From assembly GCA_023213395.1 (NCBI GenBank), contig CM041465.1:55869741-55933740 (forward strand): a stretch of 64,000 nt of DNA. The letters are read 5' to 3'. The translations under genes were made by a program, and so were the position numbers. Shown here piece after piece: positions 11,732 to 24,470 of this stretch; within the stretch, counting starts at the first letter, position 1, and every line of letters begins with the position of its first letter. The notes beneath the pieces are model-generated. The model saw only the letters and a list, made by a program, of their open reading frames with translations. It was not told where the DNA came from and did no database searches. The stretch comes from Cycas panzhihuaensis. Taxonomy: Eukaryota > Cycadophyta.

Positions 11732-14700
11732 TCCTCCCTAAGATGAAAAGAACTCTATCCCTGCAAGTTATTATAATGAATTTCTTGCATTTATCAAGAT
11801 TCAATCACTTTAGTTCTTCTTTAGTGATTTAGATGTTGTTTGCTTATGCCAGGCCTTTCCACTGTATTAGATACCTATCGTAATTTCTTTATGATCAATT
11901 TCTTTATATCTAATAACTGCTTAATTTTTTCTCACTTCTTCCTTAACATTTAGAGCTCCTAACTTTCCATTTCACTTTTATAATCTACCTCTTCATCTCC
12001 TTTATGATATGCATATAGATCTAAAATATTAAAAATAGAAGGGATATCAAAGTGTTTAGAAATATTAACCTCATATACATTATCATTAATCCTTTTTATA
12101 ATCTTAAATGGTCTAACCCTTTTATATTTGAGCTTATTTTAGGTCCTTGGGGGAATCTATCTATTCTCAAGTAAACCTTTACTAAGTCACCTTCTTCAAA
12201 TACAATATATTTGAAGGTCTTATCTGCTACTTCCTTATGCTTTTTGTTTTTGTCCTGTAACTTTTTCCTCACCTCCTCATGAACTTATTGTATATGCTTT
12301 ACATAAGCTTTTGCATTGTCACTCAACCTTTCCCTAAGGTAGGTGTACTAAATATAGTATACTCTTGGTGTTTCTACCATATATAACTTGAAAAGATGAC
12401 TTACTTATTGCCCTATTTGTAGAACTATTATATGCAAATTCTATCTAAGTTAAAACTAAATCTTATTGTTTGGAATTATACCCAGTAATATACCTTATTA
12501 AGTTTTCTAAACTTCTATTTACCACTTTAGTTTACCCATCAGTCTATGGATGGTTGGCACTACTAAACTGGAGATTTACTCCTAGCTTCTTCATTAGAGT
12601 CTTCTATAAATGGCTCAAAAATTTTGTGTCCTGATTAGAAGTTATATTCTTTAGAATGCCATGCAACCTTATAACATCTTTAAAGAATAAATTTACAATC
12701 CTAATTGCATCACTTACCTTCTTGCATGCAATAAAATAAACTATTTTTAAAAAATGATCAATGATAACAAAAATTAAACCATTACCTCTTTGTGTATATA
12801 GTAATCCCAATACAAAGTCCATACTCAAGTCTATCCATATTCCCTCAAGTACTTGTAAGAGCATATATAAGCCAATATTATGTGCATGTCCCTTGGCCAT
12901 CTACATTATCCTACAACATACCATAAATCTTTCTAGATCACTCTTCATTTAAGGTTAAAAATACTTTTATGATACTAAACATATGGACTTATTTTAACCA
13001 AAACACCCTCTAAGATCTCCACTATATAACTCTCATATGATCTTGTCTCTCATGGAGCCCATTGGGATGTATAACTATCTTTACTTAAGTAGGTAGCCAT
13101 CCTGCATAAAGTAATTATTACATAAAGAATTGTATCCCTCAATTAGAGGATTTGTACAATGATTAATAATTATTTTGAAGTTAGGGTTTGAGTCATACAA
13201 ATCCTCAATGGCTTCAAATCCTATCACCTTATTTGCCATGGTAGTCAATAATATCACTTGCCTACTCAATGTGTCAACAACACAATTCTATTTATCTAAT
13301 TTATGCTTCAAAATAATTGTAAAGCTTTGTAAATAGGATACCCACTTAGCATGCTTAATATTTAACTTCCTTTGGGTATTTACATACCTCAAGGCTTGGT
13401 GACTAGTGAATGAAACAAATTCCTCAAGTATGAGGTAATGCCTACAATGCCTTAAAGATTAGACAATTACATAAAATTCTAAGTTATAGGTTGAATACCT
13501 TCTTCTTATCTCATTAAGCTTCTTACTATAAAATATTATACGTCTTCCTTCTTAACTGAGCACTACTCTAATTGTAATATGTAAAGCATCATAATCAACC
13601 TCAAACACTTTTTTAAAATATAGTAATATGAGCACAAGTACCTTAGATATATTTTGCTTTAAGAGTTAGAAGTTTTTCTCAAGTTTTGTGGTCCATGTCA
13701 ATGCCTTACCCTTCATGTAGTCTATTAAGGATGCAACAATTCTACTAAAGTTTCTAATAAAGTTTCTATAAAGTAGAGGCAAATCATGAAAACATCTTAC
13801 CTTTTTCACAATCTAAGATGTTGGCCACTTAATTATTACCCTGATCTTCTCTTCATCTCTTTGCAATCCCTCTTGTGAAATCATAAAGCCCAAAAATACT
13901 AGGCTCCCTTATATAAACTTGTACTTCATATTTACGTACAACTTCTCTCTCTTTAACACTTCAAGCACCATCCATAAGTGCATAAAGTTCCCCTCTTAAG
14001 TCTTACTAAGAATAAGAATCTCATCAAAATATACAAATACAAACTTACTAATAAATGGTCATAACACAATGTTCATTAATATAAAGAATATGCTTGGGGC
14101 ATTTCAGATCCTAAATGGCATGACTAGCCATTCATACAATCCATCCCCTATCTTAAAGATTGTCTTCCACTCATCCCCTTCATAAATTTGGAACTGATGA
14201 TACCTTCTCTTGAGGTTAATCTCTATAAGGCATGAAGAACCTGCTAATACATCTAGCATATCACCCATATGAGGTATGGGGAATTGGTATTTAATAGTTT
14301 TCTTGTTGATTTCACTATAATCAACACACATTCTCCATTAGTCATCTTTCTTTGGAGTCACCAATGTTGAAAATACATAGGGACTTAAGTTTTCTCTTAT
14401 AATTCCCTTTTACATAAATTCATTATCTTGTCAATTTAACTCATTTTCCATTATGCTTATTAGATGAGCTACTTGGTTTGGTAAACTTGATCCTAGGATT
14501 AGGTTAATTTGGTGTTGAATGTCCCTCATGGGTGGTAAACCATTAGGTAACTTATCTAGCATAACATTGTTGTACTCCTCCAATAACCCTACTACCTCAC
14601 TTGGTATCTTTATACTATCCTCTTCTATCTATCTTACTATTAAGGCATAACAAGTGCTAGTCTTTTGTACATGTTTTATAAATTTCTTAGTAGTTAGTAC

Positions 14701-16321
14701 ACTTTCCATATGCCCTTCTTTCTTAAGTCATAATAACTTCACCTCTACACCATTCTTAAAAAATGTGTAGGTATTATTCATTCCATCATGAAAGGAATTC
14801 TTATTGCACTACCACGGTCTCCCTAATAATAGATGGTATGCATCCATTAGGATCACATCACACCATATCTCATAACTACCACCATCAATTAGAGACCATA
14901 TTTTCATAACTACCACCATTAATTATACCTTTATATACCTTTCCTCCTACAATACATCTTATCATAAAAATCTTAGTTCACAATGATAAATCATCATCCA
15001 TCTTTGCCTTTTGTTTATCTTATGTGGGTTGTCATCTTGGTGCTATCATAGTTCTTCAAAGCATTAAGCTCTCACTCTCATCTACTATGACTCCTTCATT
15101 ATCATCTTTATTTCGAACTAAGTTTATGTTTATATTCTCTTCTTGCCTCTAGGATTATTCCTCATGGTGATGAAGGCATTCAAATGCCTTGTGTCCTTCT
15201 TCCCCATATTTGAAACAAACAAAAGGTCTCCTCCATTCTCTTCCACCACCAGAACTTCTACCTCATTAGGCTCATAGAAATCTTCTTTCTCTGAGTTGGT
15301 TTTAAGTTTATCTCCCTCCTTGTGTTTTCTCCTGCCTCTCTTATTCTTATCTTTCATCCTATTAGATGATTCTCCTCTCACAAAGGGGACTCCTCTTCTA
15401 CCTCTGTATAAAGTTGATGAACCTATTCTCATCACAAAGGGCATTCCAATAGTATATCTATTTTAGTACTCTTCTACCCTTAATACTAATTGATTTACAA
15501 CTTCCATGCATTTAACTCTATGAATGCTAAGTTTATCTTGAATTAGAAACTTTGAAATATTTACATACCTTACAATAACTTGTTCATCTATTTTCTCATG
15601 CTCCACATGAATAGAAAGCTTATAGAAACGTCTCTTTCAACTTCTTGACTATTTTGGTTTATGTTCTGATCTTTTCTTTTTCTTTCTTTATCCTCTCCTT
15701 ATGTAGGTAATCCCACTAAATAGTTACATGTTCCATTAACTTCATATATGGAAACTTTACTTTCTTTTCTTTGGTCATGCTTTTTATTCAAAAATCTTCT
15801 CCATGGAATTTAGCTAATATACTAGCCCATCTAGTTTTAAACTCCCCTCGTAGTCTAGAATGTTAATCTTGATTGCATTGCTTTTATCTTCAAGTGCTTT
15901 TAAGAATTTTTATTCTATTATCTATGGTTCTTGTAGCCCAAAATCTTCTGGTATTGCACCATCATCACTTAATGCCTCTTCTTCACTAGTATTTCCTCAA
16001 TGCCTTTGTCTTAATACTATAACAATAATCAATTCTATCCTTCTCTTTAGGTCTTACTAATTTCTGTTCATTTTAATATAATTTACTTTTCTTTTCGTAC
16101 CATTTGTAATTACTCTTCTCTCTACCCAACCACTTTGAGTCCTAAAGCTTCTCTTGTTAGATTTTTATAAGGCTTATAAGCCTTGATGAGCACTTTGTTA
16201 CCCTTTCAAAAGGAATACTCTGCCACTTATGTAGTTTAGTTAACAAATATTTATTGTAATACTTAAAACTTTTATGGTTTCTTTCTTTAAATCTAGAGTT
16301 AAACTATGCTCTAATACCAGA
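11732..16321 (-). pseudogene. Gypsy copy C: decayed chromovirus gag-pol
   Basis: Internal region of 4.59 kb, minus strand. The primer-binding site is at 16308-16319 and the gag ATG near 16103. A basic gag C-terminus at 15444-15130 has a ruined zinc knuckle (SNMGKKDTRHLNAF where a CxxC-H-C box is expected). The protease tail is near 14850-14795. RT at 14331-14104 reads clearly (CVDYSEINKKTIKYQFPIPH); the active site is changed to FDE (~14040-14005). RNase H is at ~13900-13260, the integrase core at 12900-12520 (LLYTQRGNGLIFVIIDHF) and the chromodomain-like end at ~12020-11740. It is less interrupted than B but still full of stops. Confidence 0.85.
16308..16319 (-). other. Primer-binding site, gypsy copy C
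   Basis: The minus strand reads TGGTATTAGAGC, 11 of 12 to the initiator-Met-tRNA site, two bases from the LTR start at 16322. Confidence 0.8.
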
Positions 16322-16445
16322 TGATGAGGACATCTTACAAAGAAAACATTTAATCTCAAATACTCAAATTTAGAACAAAAAAGATTCAAAGAATAAGAAG
16401 AGTCATTTTAATTTCAATTCTATTCCATTTCATTCAATTTGTCAA
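16322..16445 (-). repeat. Gypsy array LTR 4, fragment a
   Basis: First ~124 bp of the LTR shared by copies C and D (tgatgaggacatc onward). It is followed by the TRIM-like array. The exact break is uncertain by about 10 bases because both sequences are A/T-rich here. The rest of this LTR is at 26424-26455 and 29562-29905; about 90-100 bp present in sister LTRs is missing at the TRIM junction. Confidence 0.75.
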
Positions 16446-16792
16446 AATATAAAGATTCAAAGATTTCTTTTAAAATCACAATATAATATGAATGTAAAAT
16501 ATATTACAAGTGTGAGGCATAAATGATAAAACAATAAATGAATTAAGGAAAGATGAAGTATGTATAATATAAAAGACAATAAAGATGTAGAAAAATGATC
16601 ACCTTCTAATTATTATATTAGGCATGAATACATACTTATAGTACATATGATCTTATACTTGACTAATCAGATGAAAGAACCCTTATGTCCACCAATGGGA
16701 CATTTACATGAATAGGTGTACACCTCATGTACACATCTTAATAACTCAATGTAAAATACCTATGAAAGAATTAAGATAAATGGGACACTAAA
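16446..16792 (-). repeat. TRIM-like LTR 1, part a
   Basis: Homologous to 24471-24869 and 26017-26423 (shared accttctaattattaca, cccttatgtcca, caataaagatgta). The first few tens of bases are shortened relative to the other copies. The L1 insertion at 16793 separates it from its last 32 bases at 23285-23316. Confidence 0.75.
16779..16792. repeat. L1 target-site duplication, left copy
   Basis: AATGGGACACTAAA, 14 bp, is repeated exactly at 23271-23284. It brackets the L1 and identifies its ends. Confidence 0.92.
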
Positions 16793-17000
16793 CCTCTTTT
16801 TTTTTTTGATAAAGTTTAATTAATGGGGGTTTTGAAGTGGCCCCTCACTCAAGATGGTAGAAAGAGGCCCCTTTATATCATCTGCCAATCAGGCTTCAAA
16901 AACTATCATGACAAGCCCACGGCATAGCTAATCCCTACCCTTGATCGTTCTACAAGCCCACCCATTCCATTGGCAAGCCCGATGGATAGTTCAACAAGCC

Positions 17001-17737
17001 TACTTGGTATCTAGACCTTCCAAATCCTTCCTCACTAGATCATGAATCCCTTCAGGAATTGAGTCCTTCCAAAGTTTGTATCTTTTAGTCTACACTCTCC
17101 AATTGGCCAACTAGTCCATGATCCCATTACCTTCTCTATATGTGTGGATTATTTGATAGTCACCTCTTCTTTTTAGAATCTCCCTAACATCATTTATCTG
17201 AGTTCTATATCTCTAGCCTAGGTTAGACTCCTCTTTAATTAACTTTATTATGTTTAACGGGTTCCCTTTGGCTATGAACCTTTCATGGCCGTCCTTTGAG
17301 ATTAGATCCACTGATTTACATATTGCTTCTAGTTCTACACGGTGATTAGTTTGGGAATTATAGTAATCTACAAAGGCCCAAAGCACTTTTCCTTATACAT
17401 TCCTGCACACCCCACCTCCCCCCGCTTCTCTAGGGTTACCTTTTGATGCTCCATCAAAATTGACTTTCACCCATCCTGCAGGTGGATGGATCCATCTACA
17501 TTTCCTAATGGGTTTTAGTTTGACATTGAGGTTGATCCCCCATTTTTCTGAAATCCTTATTTCCTCAGGAAAGTCTAGGTTTTCCTTAACCTCCTTTAAG
17601 TTTTCTTTCAGGGCCCTAGTAATAATTCCAAAAATTTTAGATTTGTCCATACACTTGTCTTGGAATATTCTTCTATTTCTTTCTTTCCACAAGTTCCACA
17701 TCATTACTAGAACATAAGTGGTCCATATTGTATTCAA
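17001..17737 (-). pseudogene. L1 ORF2 C-terminal RNase H domain
   Basis: The end of ORF2 has the plant-L1 RNase H of archaeal type: VNFDGASKGNPREAG gives the first Asp, followed by a TN-like NHRVELEAI segment with the Glu. The third acidic position, normally in a GDS-like motif, reads KGNPL here. The last motif reads REGNGIMD and is followed by a stop. The upstream part (WKERNRRIFQDK) is the linker usual between zf-RVT and RNase H in plant L1s. Several stops interrupt it. L1 lineages with this domain are known in plants; activity is lost here. Confidence 0.82.
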
Positions 17738-17761
17738 AACTCTACCTCTAAAAGAGGAGGT

Positions 17762-18082
17762 CTAGTAACCTACCAGATCCAATATCGATCCTAGGAGAAC
17801 CCATTCCATGTCAAGGGCATTCCACAACAACTTTTGGATCCCCCTGGAATAGTTGCAATGAAGCAAAATGTGATTGATGGATTCCTCCTTCTCCTTACAC
17901 AAAATACATCTACTCGCCATGATGAACTCTCTTTTCCTAAGGTTGTATATTGCTAGAATTTTATTTTTTAAGCACAACCACCAAAAAATAACAATCTTGG
18001 GGATTAATCCTAGATTCCAAACACCCCCAAGCACTTTGTTATCATTAAAGCCTCTCTCTGAGAATAAAAACATATAATCCAT
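17762..18082 (-). pseudogene. L1 ORF2 zf-RVT segment
   Basis: A 106-residue open stretch with the zf-RVT pattern. WNLGLIPKIVIFWWLCLKN is followed by CILCKEKEESINHILLHC, giving the Cys-Cys-His-Cys zinc ligands. This region follows RT in plant L1 ORF2 proteins. A stop at its end (VGY, stop) separates it from the linker to RNase H at 17737. The segment continues at 18481-18116 (GNGLRMNFWEDMWCGRPQL, the usual W-D-W pattern of the region just upstream). Confidence 0.85.
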
Positions 18083-19900
18083 CTTTACTGAATATTCTCT
18101 AGAAGGAGTCTCAAGCTATACCATTACATCTTCCTTAGGGAATTTGGGGATATAGCTTTTTACAATGTCAGATTTCAAAAGGAGAATATGATCCTTATCC
18201 ACAGAAGGAGGAAGGTCCTCAAAACTTCTCCATTTCTTATCAACCCCATGATTCTCCAAATAATCTTTCATTTTCCTACCACAAACTCTCTCACAGATAT
18301 TTTGGAGCATACCTAAGGAATGCCTTTCCTTTAGCTGAGGTCTGCCACACCACATATCCTCCCAAAAGTTCATTCTCAATCCATTCCCTAAAGTCCACTC
18401 AACACCTTCTAGCAACGTTTTCCTCACATTTAAAAGGCTTCTCAATATCTTAGAGTCACCTTTCCCTGAAAGTTCATCCAATAAGTACTGCTTATTCCTA
18501 AAGTATTTCTAAGTTATGATTCTATACCATAATTTATTATCCCCCTTGGCTAAACTCCGACCAAGTTTCGCTACTAGTGCTCTATTAAAACAAGTTATAT
18601 CTTTCACATTGAGGCCTCCAACCTGCTTAGGAAGACAAACTTTCTTCCAAGCAACTAAGCAAATCCTGTCCTTATCCTCTGAGCCTGACCATAGGAACCT
18701 CTTATGGATAGACTCAAGATCACTAATGATCTTGGAAGTACATTTGAATAGGGACATCATATACGTGGGAACACTCTAGAGGGAAGCAGTTAGTGGTTGT
18801 AGTTTTCTAGCTTGACTCAATAAAGCCCCCTTCTAGCCTACCAGCTTCCTTTGCACATGGTGTATAATGGGATTCCAAAGCTCCTTGTCCAACTTGCTCA
18901 TAAAGAGGGGCATTCCAAGGTATAAGGAGGGGAGTTTCCTGATAGACATTTCCAAGATCCTACTGATAATACCCTAGGTTCTGGCTAGGGTATTCAAGAA
19001 AAAGATGCTACTCTTTTTTAGATTAATCTTCTAGTTAGTGGCCTCCTCGAACCTGATTAACACTTCTTTGATCACTCTGGATTCCTCTATTGTAACCTTA
19101 CCAAGTAATATATTATCATCCATGAAGTGGTGGTGGACCACATTCTCAACCCCTAATGTGGGTTTTAATCCTTTTAACTTACCTGTACTTCTGGCATCTT
19201 CCAAGGCTTTCTTCCCAATAGCTCAACCATCATTATAAAAAGGTATGGGGCTAATGGATCCCATTAGCGCAAGCCTCTAAATCTAGGGAAGAATGTTGTT
19301 GATATGCCATTAACTAGCACAAAGAACTTTGGGTTCCTAATACAAATTTTTATCTAGTTCCCTATCCGTTCACTTAACCCAAAGGCTCCTATGCATTCCA
19401 TTAAGTAGTCCCATGAGACCCTGTCATATGCCTTAGAGAGATCAATTTTCACTATCATGCCTAGTTCTTTTTTCTGAGACGTTTAATGAATCGTTTCATG
19501 GACCATAATTATACCATCCAAAATCTACCTGCCTTTGACAAAACCATCTTGATTGGAGTATATTATCAAAGGAAGAATCTTTCTTATCCTGTTAACTAAG
19601 ATCTTTACTAATATCTTGTATTTTACACTGTAGAGACTTATCGGCCTAAAATCCTCCATCCTTTTAGCATCAATCTTCTTTGGGATTAGGACCAAAAAAG
19701 TAGCTTGCCATTCCCCATAAGTCTTACCGTTCATATAGAAGTCTGAAACTACCTTTAGGAGATCATGCTTGATAATTTCCCAAAATCCCTGCTACAAACC
19801 TAGTGGAAAACCATCTAGACCAGGAGATGTTTCCTTCTTCATACTAAACATGGTGTTCCTTATCTCCTCCACAGAGAAAGAGGCATCCAAAACTCTATTC
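18083..19900 (-). pseudogene. L1 ORF2 reverse transcriptase
   Basis: RT motifs in order along the minus strand: QATFLVLIPKKIDAKRMEDFRPISL near 19715 (the LIPK...FRPISL block of non-LTR RTs, with NRIRKILPLIIYSNQDGFVKGR after it), and the catalytic box FMDD (HHFMDDNILLGK) near 19125, in place of the common FADD. At 18760-18509 comes the downstream FLWSGSEDKDRICLVAWKKVCLPK segment found before zf-RVT. Frames switch and stops occur between blocks, so no enzyme is made. The two catalytic aspartates are still encoded. Confidence 0.85.
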
Positions 19901-20499
19901 TAGTCCTCCCTTATAATTCTAGGTATCATGTCTAACATATCTCTCCTAGCAGCAGAATCTATGCATCTAGGTTCATCATACAAATCCCTGAAGTAATCCA
20001 CTGCCACCTCCTTTATGCTAGACTGATCATGAATTTCCTTGACTTCTTTATTTATCATCACTTTTACTTAATTTCTTGCCCTATGTTTCAAGGTGGTCAT
20101 ATGAAAAAAGTTTGTGTTGTTGTCACCTTTTGCCAGCCATAGAGCTCTTGATTTTTGTCTCCAGTGGATTTCTTCTTTTATCAAAATATCCTCTAGCCTA
20201 GCAAGAAGACATCTCTCTTCTTAGTCTAGAGAGTTAGACCTACCATTTTCCTGTATAGCTACTTCCAGATTTTTCAACTCTTCCATGATCTGGTTTTTTG
20301 TTCCAAATATGTTTTAGAAGACATTTTTATTCCACTCTTTTACCTGGGTCTTCACCCATTTCAGCTTCTTTAAGAATCTAAGCATTGCACACCCTTCAAG
20401 CAAAAGTTTCTACCATTCTGCAATCAAGTCTTGAAGGCTCGAATCCTTTATCCATATCATCTCAAATCAAAAGGGGGTTCCCGTGTACTTCTTTTTGTT

Positions 20500-21233
20500 A
20501 ACGAAACTCAATAGTAGCAGGGAATGATCTAAGACTGATTTTGGCACTATTTCTAGGGTTATGTTACTATATTGGCTAGCCCAAGCATAGTTTATTAAGA
20601 CTCTATCCAACCTAACCTAGATATGGTGCTCTCCAAGTCTTTTATTTGATTAGGTATATTTTGGGCCTCTAAGAGGAAGGTCCATAACACCCCCCTTTGC
20701 ATGTACTCCCCTAAGTCGGCTATACTCTTAGTCTAACCCCCTTGCCCACCTTTCTTTTCGTTGGGGGACATGGTCATATTCATATCTCTAGCTATCACCC
20801 AAGGGCCCCTCTAATCCTTGTGAATCTCCAGCAACTTGTCCCATAGGAGCTTTTTACCATCTTGAGTGAGGGGCATATAGATGTTCATAACTAGCCATTT
20901 TGGATCAGATTTTTTACTCATTAACCAACTAGACAAATAGTGCTCCTCAGAAGAACAAAATTCTCCTTCCCAATTTCTAGGGTTCCATAAGGTAGCTAGA
21001 CCACCCGATCCTCTGGTCCCATCTCTATCCACCATCCCTGCACTCCTCCAGACCTTATTGATGATAGTATCCCTATTCCCTTCTTCGAGTTTAGTTTCCT
21101 GAAGAAGGAGAATATCCAACTCATATCTAGAGCAAAGTTCTCTAACCATTCTATATATTGAGAGGGCATTCATCCCCCTAATATTCCAAGAAGCCAAGTT
21201 CATGTTACCTCCACTAACTCCTTCCATCATCAT
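20500..21233 (-). pseudogene. L1 ORF2 apurinic-type endonuclease
   Basis: The N-terminus of ORF2 is an exonuclease-endonuclease-phosphatase fold. MNLASWNIRG is the conserved start of plant L1 endonucleases. DILLLQETKLEEG supplies the catalytic Glu, and LVMNIYMPLTQDGK plus downstream VIARDMNMTMSPNEK (~20795-20755) match the N-Y-P and GD-N blocks, with GD changed to RD. The first 140 residues are uninterrupted; stops appear from ~20800 on. The domain nicks target DNA to prime insertion; here it is a remnant. Confidence 0.88.
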
Positions 21234-21244
21234 CTTTTACTCCT

Positions 21245-22633
21245 TAATTTGGGCCCCTACCCCCCAATGTCTTTAAGAGTTCTCTAGATCCCTTCACCTA
21301 TTTGGGAGGTTGGCCCCCTTTCTCTTAATACTTTGGAGGATGGTTTGCCTAGCCTTTTTTCGCTACCTAGGTCTGAAGCTTTTGATTGATCTGAGCCCTT
21401 TGGCTCCTCGACTTTCTAGATCTCTTTCTTTCCTAGGTCCTCATGAATAGGATCAGTATCTACATGTATAACTGCCCCTACCCCTATTGGACTTACAATA
21501 TCACCAAGCTTATTATCATGGTCCTGAGTACTATCAAGTGCAGGGCTAATATTGCCCTTATCCCTCCCTTTGATCTCTCCTTCTTCAAAGAGGGAATCTT
21601 CCTTCTCCAAATCAAGGTCTTTTGTGGCTTTTATTAGAGCTTCTTGTTCTATTTTCTTCACATTTTCTAATTCTTCAATCTTTCTCTGGTCATTGGTTAA
21701 AGGTGTATCCTCCCTTCTTTCATCAATAGGATCTTGGGGTCTAGACTCCTTACCCTCCATCTTTTTGCCTTCTTTTAACTTTGCCAAATCCTTCTTAGGA
21801 ATCCCAGGGAAACTTTGGGGGAGATGTCCTATCCGCTTGCATTCCAGACATCTAACATTTTCTATTTAAATATCAACTTTTAGGATCTACACCAACCATC
21901 CCCTCTAATTTTCACCTTATTCACTAGGGGTTTATCCAATCTAGCTAGAGCACAGAACCTAGTGTTCACCATCCTACTCCTATTCTTTATAGCTGAATCG
22001 ATAGCCAAGAGGGGGCCTAACCTTTTCCACTCCTTTAATGACATCCAAGTCCCATGCTTATAATGACAAACCTGGTAGTTGAACCCACAGTGGTGATTGC
22101 TTAACACACCCATTAGCTAGATCGAAATCCGGATGACATTTTTCCAACAGCATAGCTTTTCTTCCCATCATCTAAGGGGATTTTAGTAAAACACTGATCA
22201 TATCTTCTTTAATAGAAACATTGAATAAGACACATCCTTTCAGAAGTTCTACAACCTCAACTGCACCTCTCAATTTCCATATTTGGTTAATCTATTTTCT
22301 AATAGGGTCCACCACTGGCCTAGGCCCTAAAAAATAGCTAACTAAACTGTTCTCCCAGTGCTCTTCCATACAATCAGAGAGCCTCTTAGGGATTGGGATT
22401 ATGAATGAGTCATATTCAAAGATAGGATTAATGTCAAAGGTCTTGGCAAACTCTAACTCTTCATTTCTAAGAGCTTCTAGATAGGATCTCCCTAGGTTGG
22501 GATTCCAGATCTAGTTACTTCCATTCAAGTTTTGGATCTAAACTTCTAAGTAGGATGTTCTTTCTTTAGGGTTCAAGTTTTGGATAGATTCTATAGTTTC
22601 TAGCTCATCCATCTTTTTATTATTATTCGACAT
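21245..22633 (-). pseudogene. L1 ORF1 (DUF4283/zinc-knuckle type)
   Basis: The frame starts at an ATG at 22633 (MSNNNKKMDELETIESIQ) and has a plant-L1 ORF1 layout: an N-terminal DUF4283-like region with the typical PLWVQLPGL segment near 22085, then a zinc knuckle CLECKRIGHLPQSF (~21850-21810) whose last Cys is replaced by Phe, then a long charged Glu/Lys-rich tail (21787-21416). Six or more stops break it. The protein would be the RNA-binding partner of ORF2. Family assignment rests on pattern only. Confidence 0.75.
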
Positions 22634-23270
22634 TTTTACCAAAGAAAATAATATCAAATAGTTCCATCAATGTTTGAACCAACAAATAAACTCTCACCCA
22701 GATCTGGCATGCCAAAGTTTTGGTCTCACCTCCTATGACTCTGAAGGGGAAGTTGTCAACTTCTAACTTTGCCTCTAGTAGATATTTGTCCTTCCCTGGT
22801 TTTCCTCTCTTTTGGATCTAGATTAAGTCCCTGCCTATCCTGTAATACTGGTTGAGCTAGTATAAAACATATGTATCACTCTCTTCTTTAATGGCTGACT
22901 CCCTCCATCCTAAGAAGCTCTTTAGGATAAGAGACACCTTACCAGTCATGGCCTTTGCCTTGTCCTCCACTCTGTACCTTAATCTAGTATTTCCAGAAGC
23001 TGGTCAGTACCCATATCAACCTGCTCAAACTACCTGCTTGTCCTCCCAGAACTAAGAGAATGGGGTAGAAACTCCCCTACAACTAAAGGGGACTAATCCT
23101 AGCTTAATGTGAGACAATCCCCAGGATGAAGGAGGGAGCTTACGCCCATGATGCCACCTTCAAAATCCTTACCAGTCACTTCCTTCTCTTCAAAACCCTA
23201 AGATCAGAGAGTTCGTCGTCCATAATCTGCCCTTTCATATAGAAGCTTTAACTCATAAATGACATTTGTC
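22634..23270 (-). other. L1 5' leader / internal promoter region
   Basis: About 640 bp between the right TSD and the ORF1 ATG, richer in G+C than the flanks. No coding domain is recognised. By family knowledge it should hold the internal promoter; no specific motif was identified. Confidence 0.6.
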
Positions 23271-23284
23271 AATGGGACACTAAA
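23271..23284. repeat. L1 target-site duplication, right copy
   Basis: Exact repeat of 16779-16792 (AATGGGACACTAAA). It marks the 5' end of the L1. Confidence 0.92.
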
Positions 23285-23316
23285 ATTTAATCCATATTAA
23301 ACATTGTGTTTTAATA
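23285..23316 (-). repeat. TRIM-like LTR 1, part b
   Basis: Last 32 bases of the LTR split by the L1, ending gtgttttaata. It matches the ends of LTR 2 (attttaata at 24869) and LTR 3 (gttttaata at 26423). Confidence 0.75.
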
Positions 23317-24470
23317 CCCTCCCATAATATTTAATGTGACATCTATACATTATGTAGAAATCTACTAGAATAAATAAAGATTGAATCCATATTGTACTAG
23401 TTGTATCTATAAGCTACAAATAAAATCTACTAAACTCCATATGAAGAAAGGTCTATTTATCAGAATGCATGGGTATCTAGCTACTATAATTACTAGTTGA
23501 ATAGGAACCTTCTTTAGATACATGGTTCAATCAACATCATTAAACTTTATTTTGGGATTGTCTTCTAAGCAAATGAGTTGAGTACCAAAGTAACTACATT
23601 CATGTTTAAGGCAACTAATTCATGATTCCTTCATTCTCATTTGAGACAATCAATTTGTGATTCCTTCAAGAATAAGAGAAAGATACACCTTGAAGTCTAT
23701 GTGGTTCTTTAAGGATATAGATAAATATCACTTAGAGTTTAAGCCTCTAGGTTTATTGACAACCAAATATGCTTTTCATGAAGCATCTTCTATTAAAAGA
23801 CAATAATACAACTACTAGCAAGAAAATACCATATGTGATTTATAAGAAAGAACTCTCATAAAAATAAAAAAATATTCTTAAGAGCCTTCAAACTATCATA
23901 AATTAGTAATTTTTGCTTAAATTTAATCCAAACATACTTTTTATTTTACCATATAATAAAAATAATATAAGTATCAAGAGTTATGATCCTTTTAAGAAGG
24001 GTTTACCCTAGGATTTTTATACTGCAAAAGTACTCTTTGATAATATGCTAGTAATATTTTATTTAGATCTATGATTGATATAAAACTATTTCCATTTTAA
24101 AGTAGACAAAAAAATATATAGAATAAAAAAGAATGAGGACAATTGAATACTTATAGTTAAAGTTATGTCTGTTTAAATTTGATGAATCAAATTTACCTTC
24201 AAGATTAGTGACAAAAAGTAGGCAAAAATTAAATCTATTATAATTTTTTCTTTTAGCCCCAAAATTAGTAGTATAACTACTCAAAATTTATAGGATGAGT
24301 TAATTCATCTCAAATTTACTATTTCTTCTTAAAATTTTTTTGATATACATCTTCAAATTCTGCTATCTACTTATAAGATGATTATATATAAGAGAAACTT
24401 GGCTCAAATCTTGATTGATAGGATCTTCATCTCACTATAGTAGCTTGGATTTTACCTAGCTCTAATACCA
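23317..24470 (-). other. TRIM-like internal region 1 (non-coding)
   Basis: 1,154 bp between LTRs. The left edge is a strong polypurine tract on the minus strand (plus ccctcccat, 23317-23325). The right edge is the primer-binding site at 24459-24470 (minus TGGTATTAGAGC). No frame above 72 residues and no domain. The 24000-24400 part is homologous to the leader of the gag-only element at 28870-29320 (shared tagaataaaaaa, ccactcaaaatttata). Confidence 0.75.
24459..24470 (-). other. TRIM-like primer-binding site
   Basis: The minus strand reads TGGTATTAGAGC, one mismatch from the initiator-Met-tRNA site, directly against the LTR edge at 24471. Confidence 0.8.

Larger units (their letters stand above)
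16793..23270 (-). mobile_element. Full-length L1-type LINE, decayed
   Basis: A 6.48-kb non-LTR element bounded by a perfect 14-bp duplication. The 3' end on the left carries a 12-base A tail (plus-strand T run at 16797-16808). Read on the minus strand: a ~640-bp 5' leader (23270-22634), ORF1, then ORF2 with endonuclease, RT, zf-RVT and a terminal RNase H. The intact 5' end and long duplication show ordinary target-primed insertion into the TRIM LTR. Many stops and frame changes make it inactive. Confidence 0.92.
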
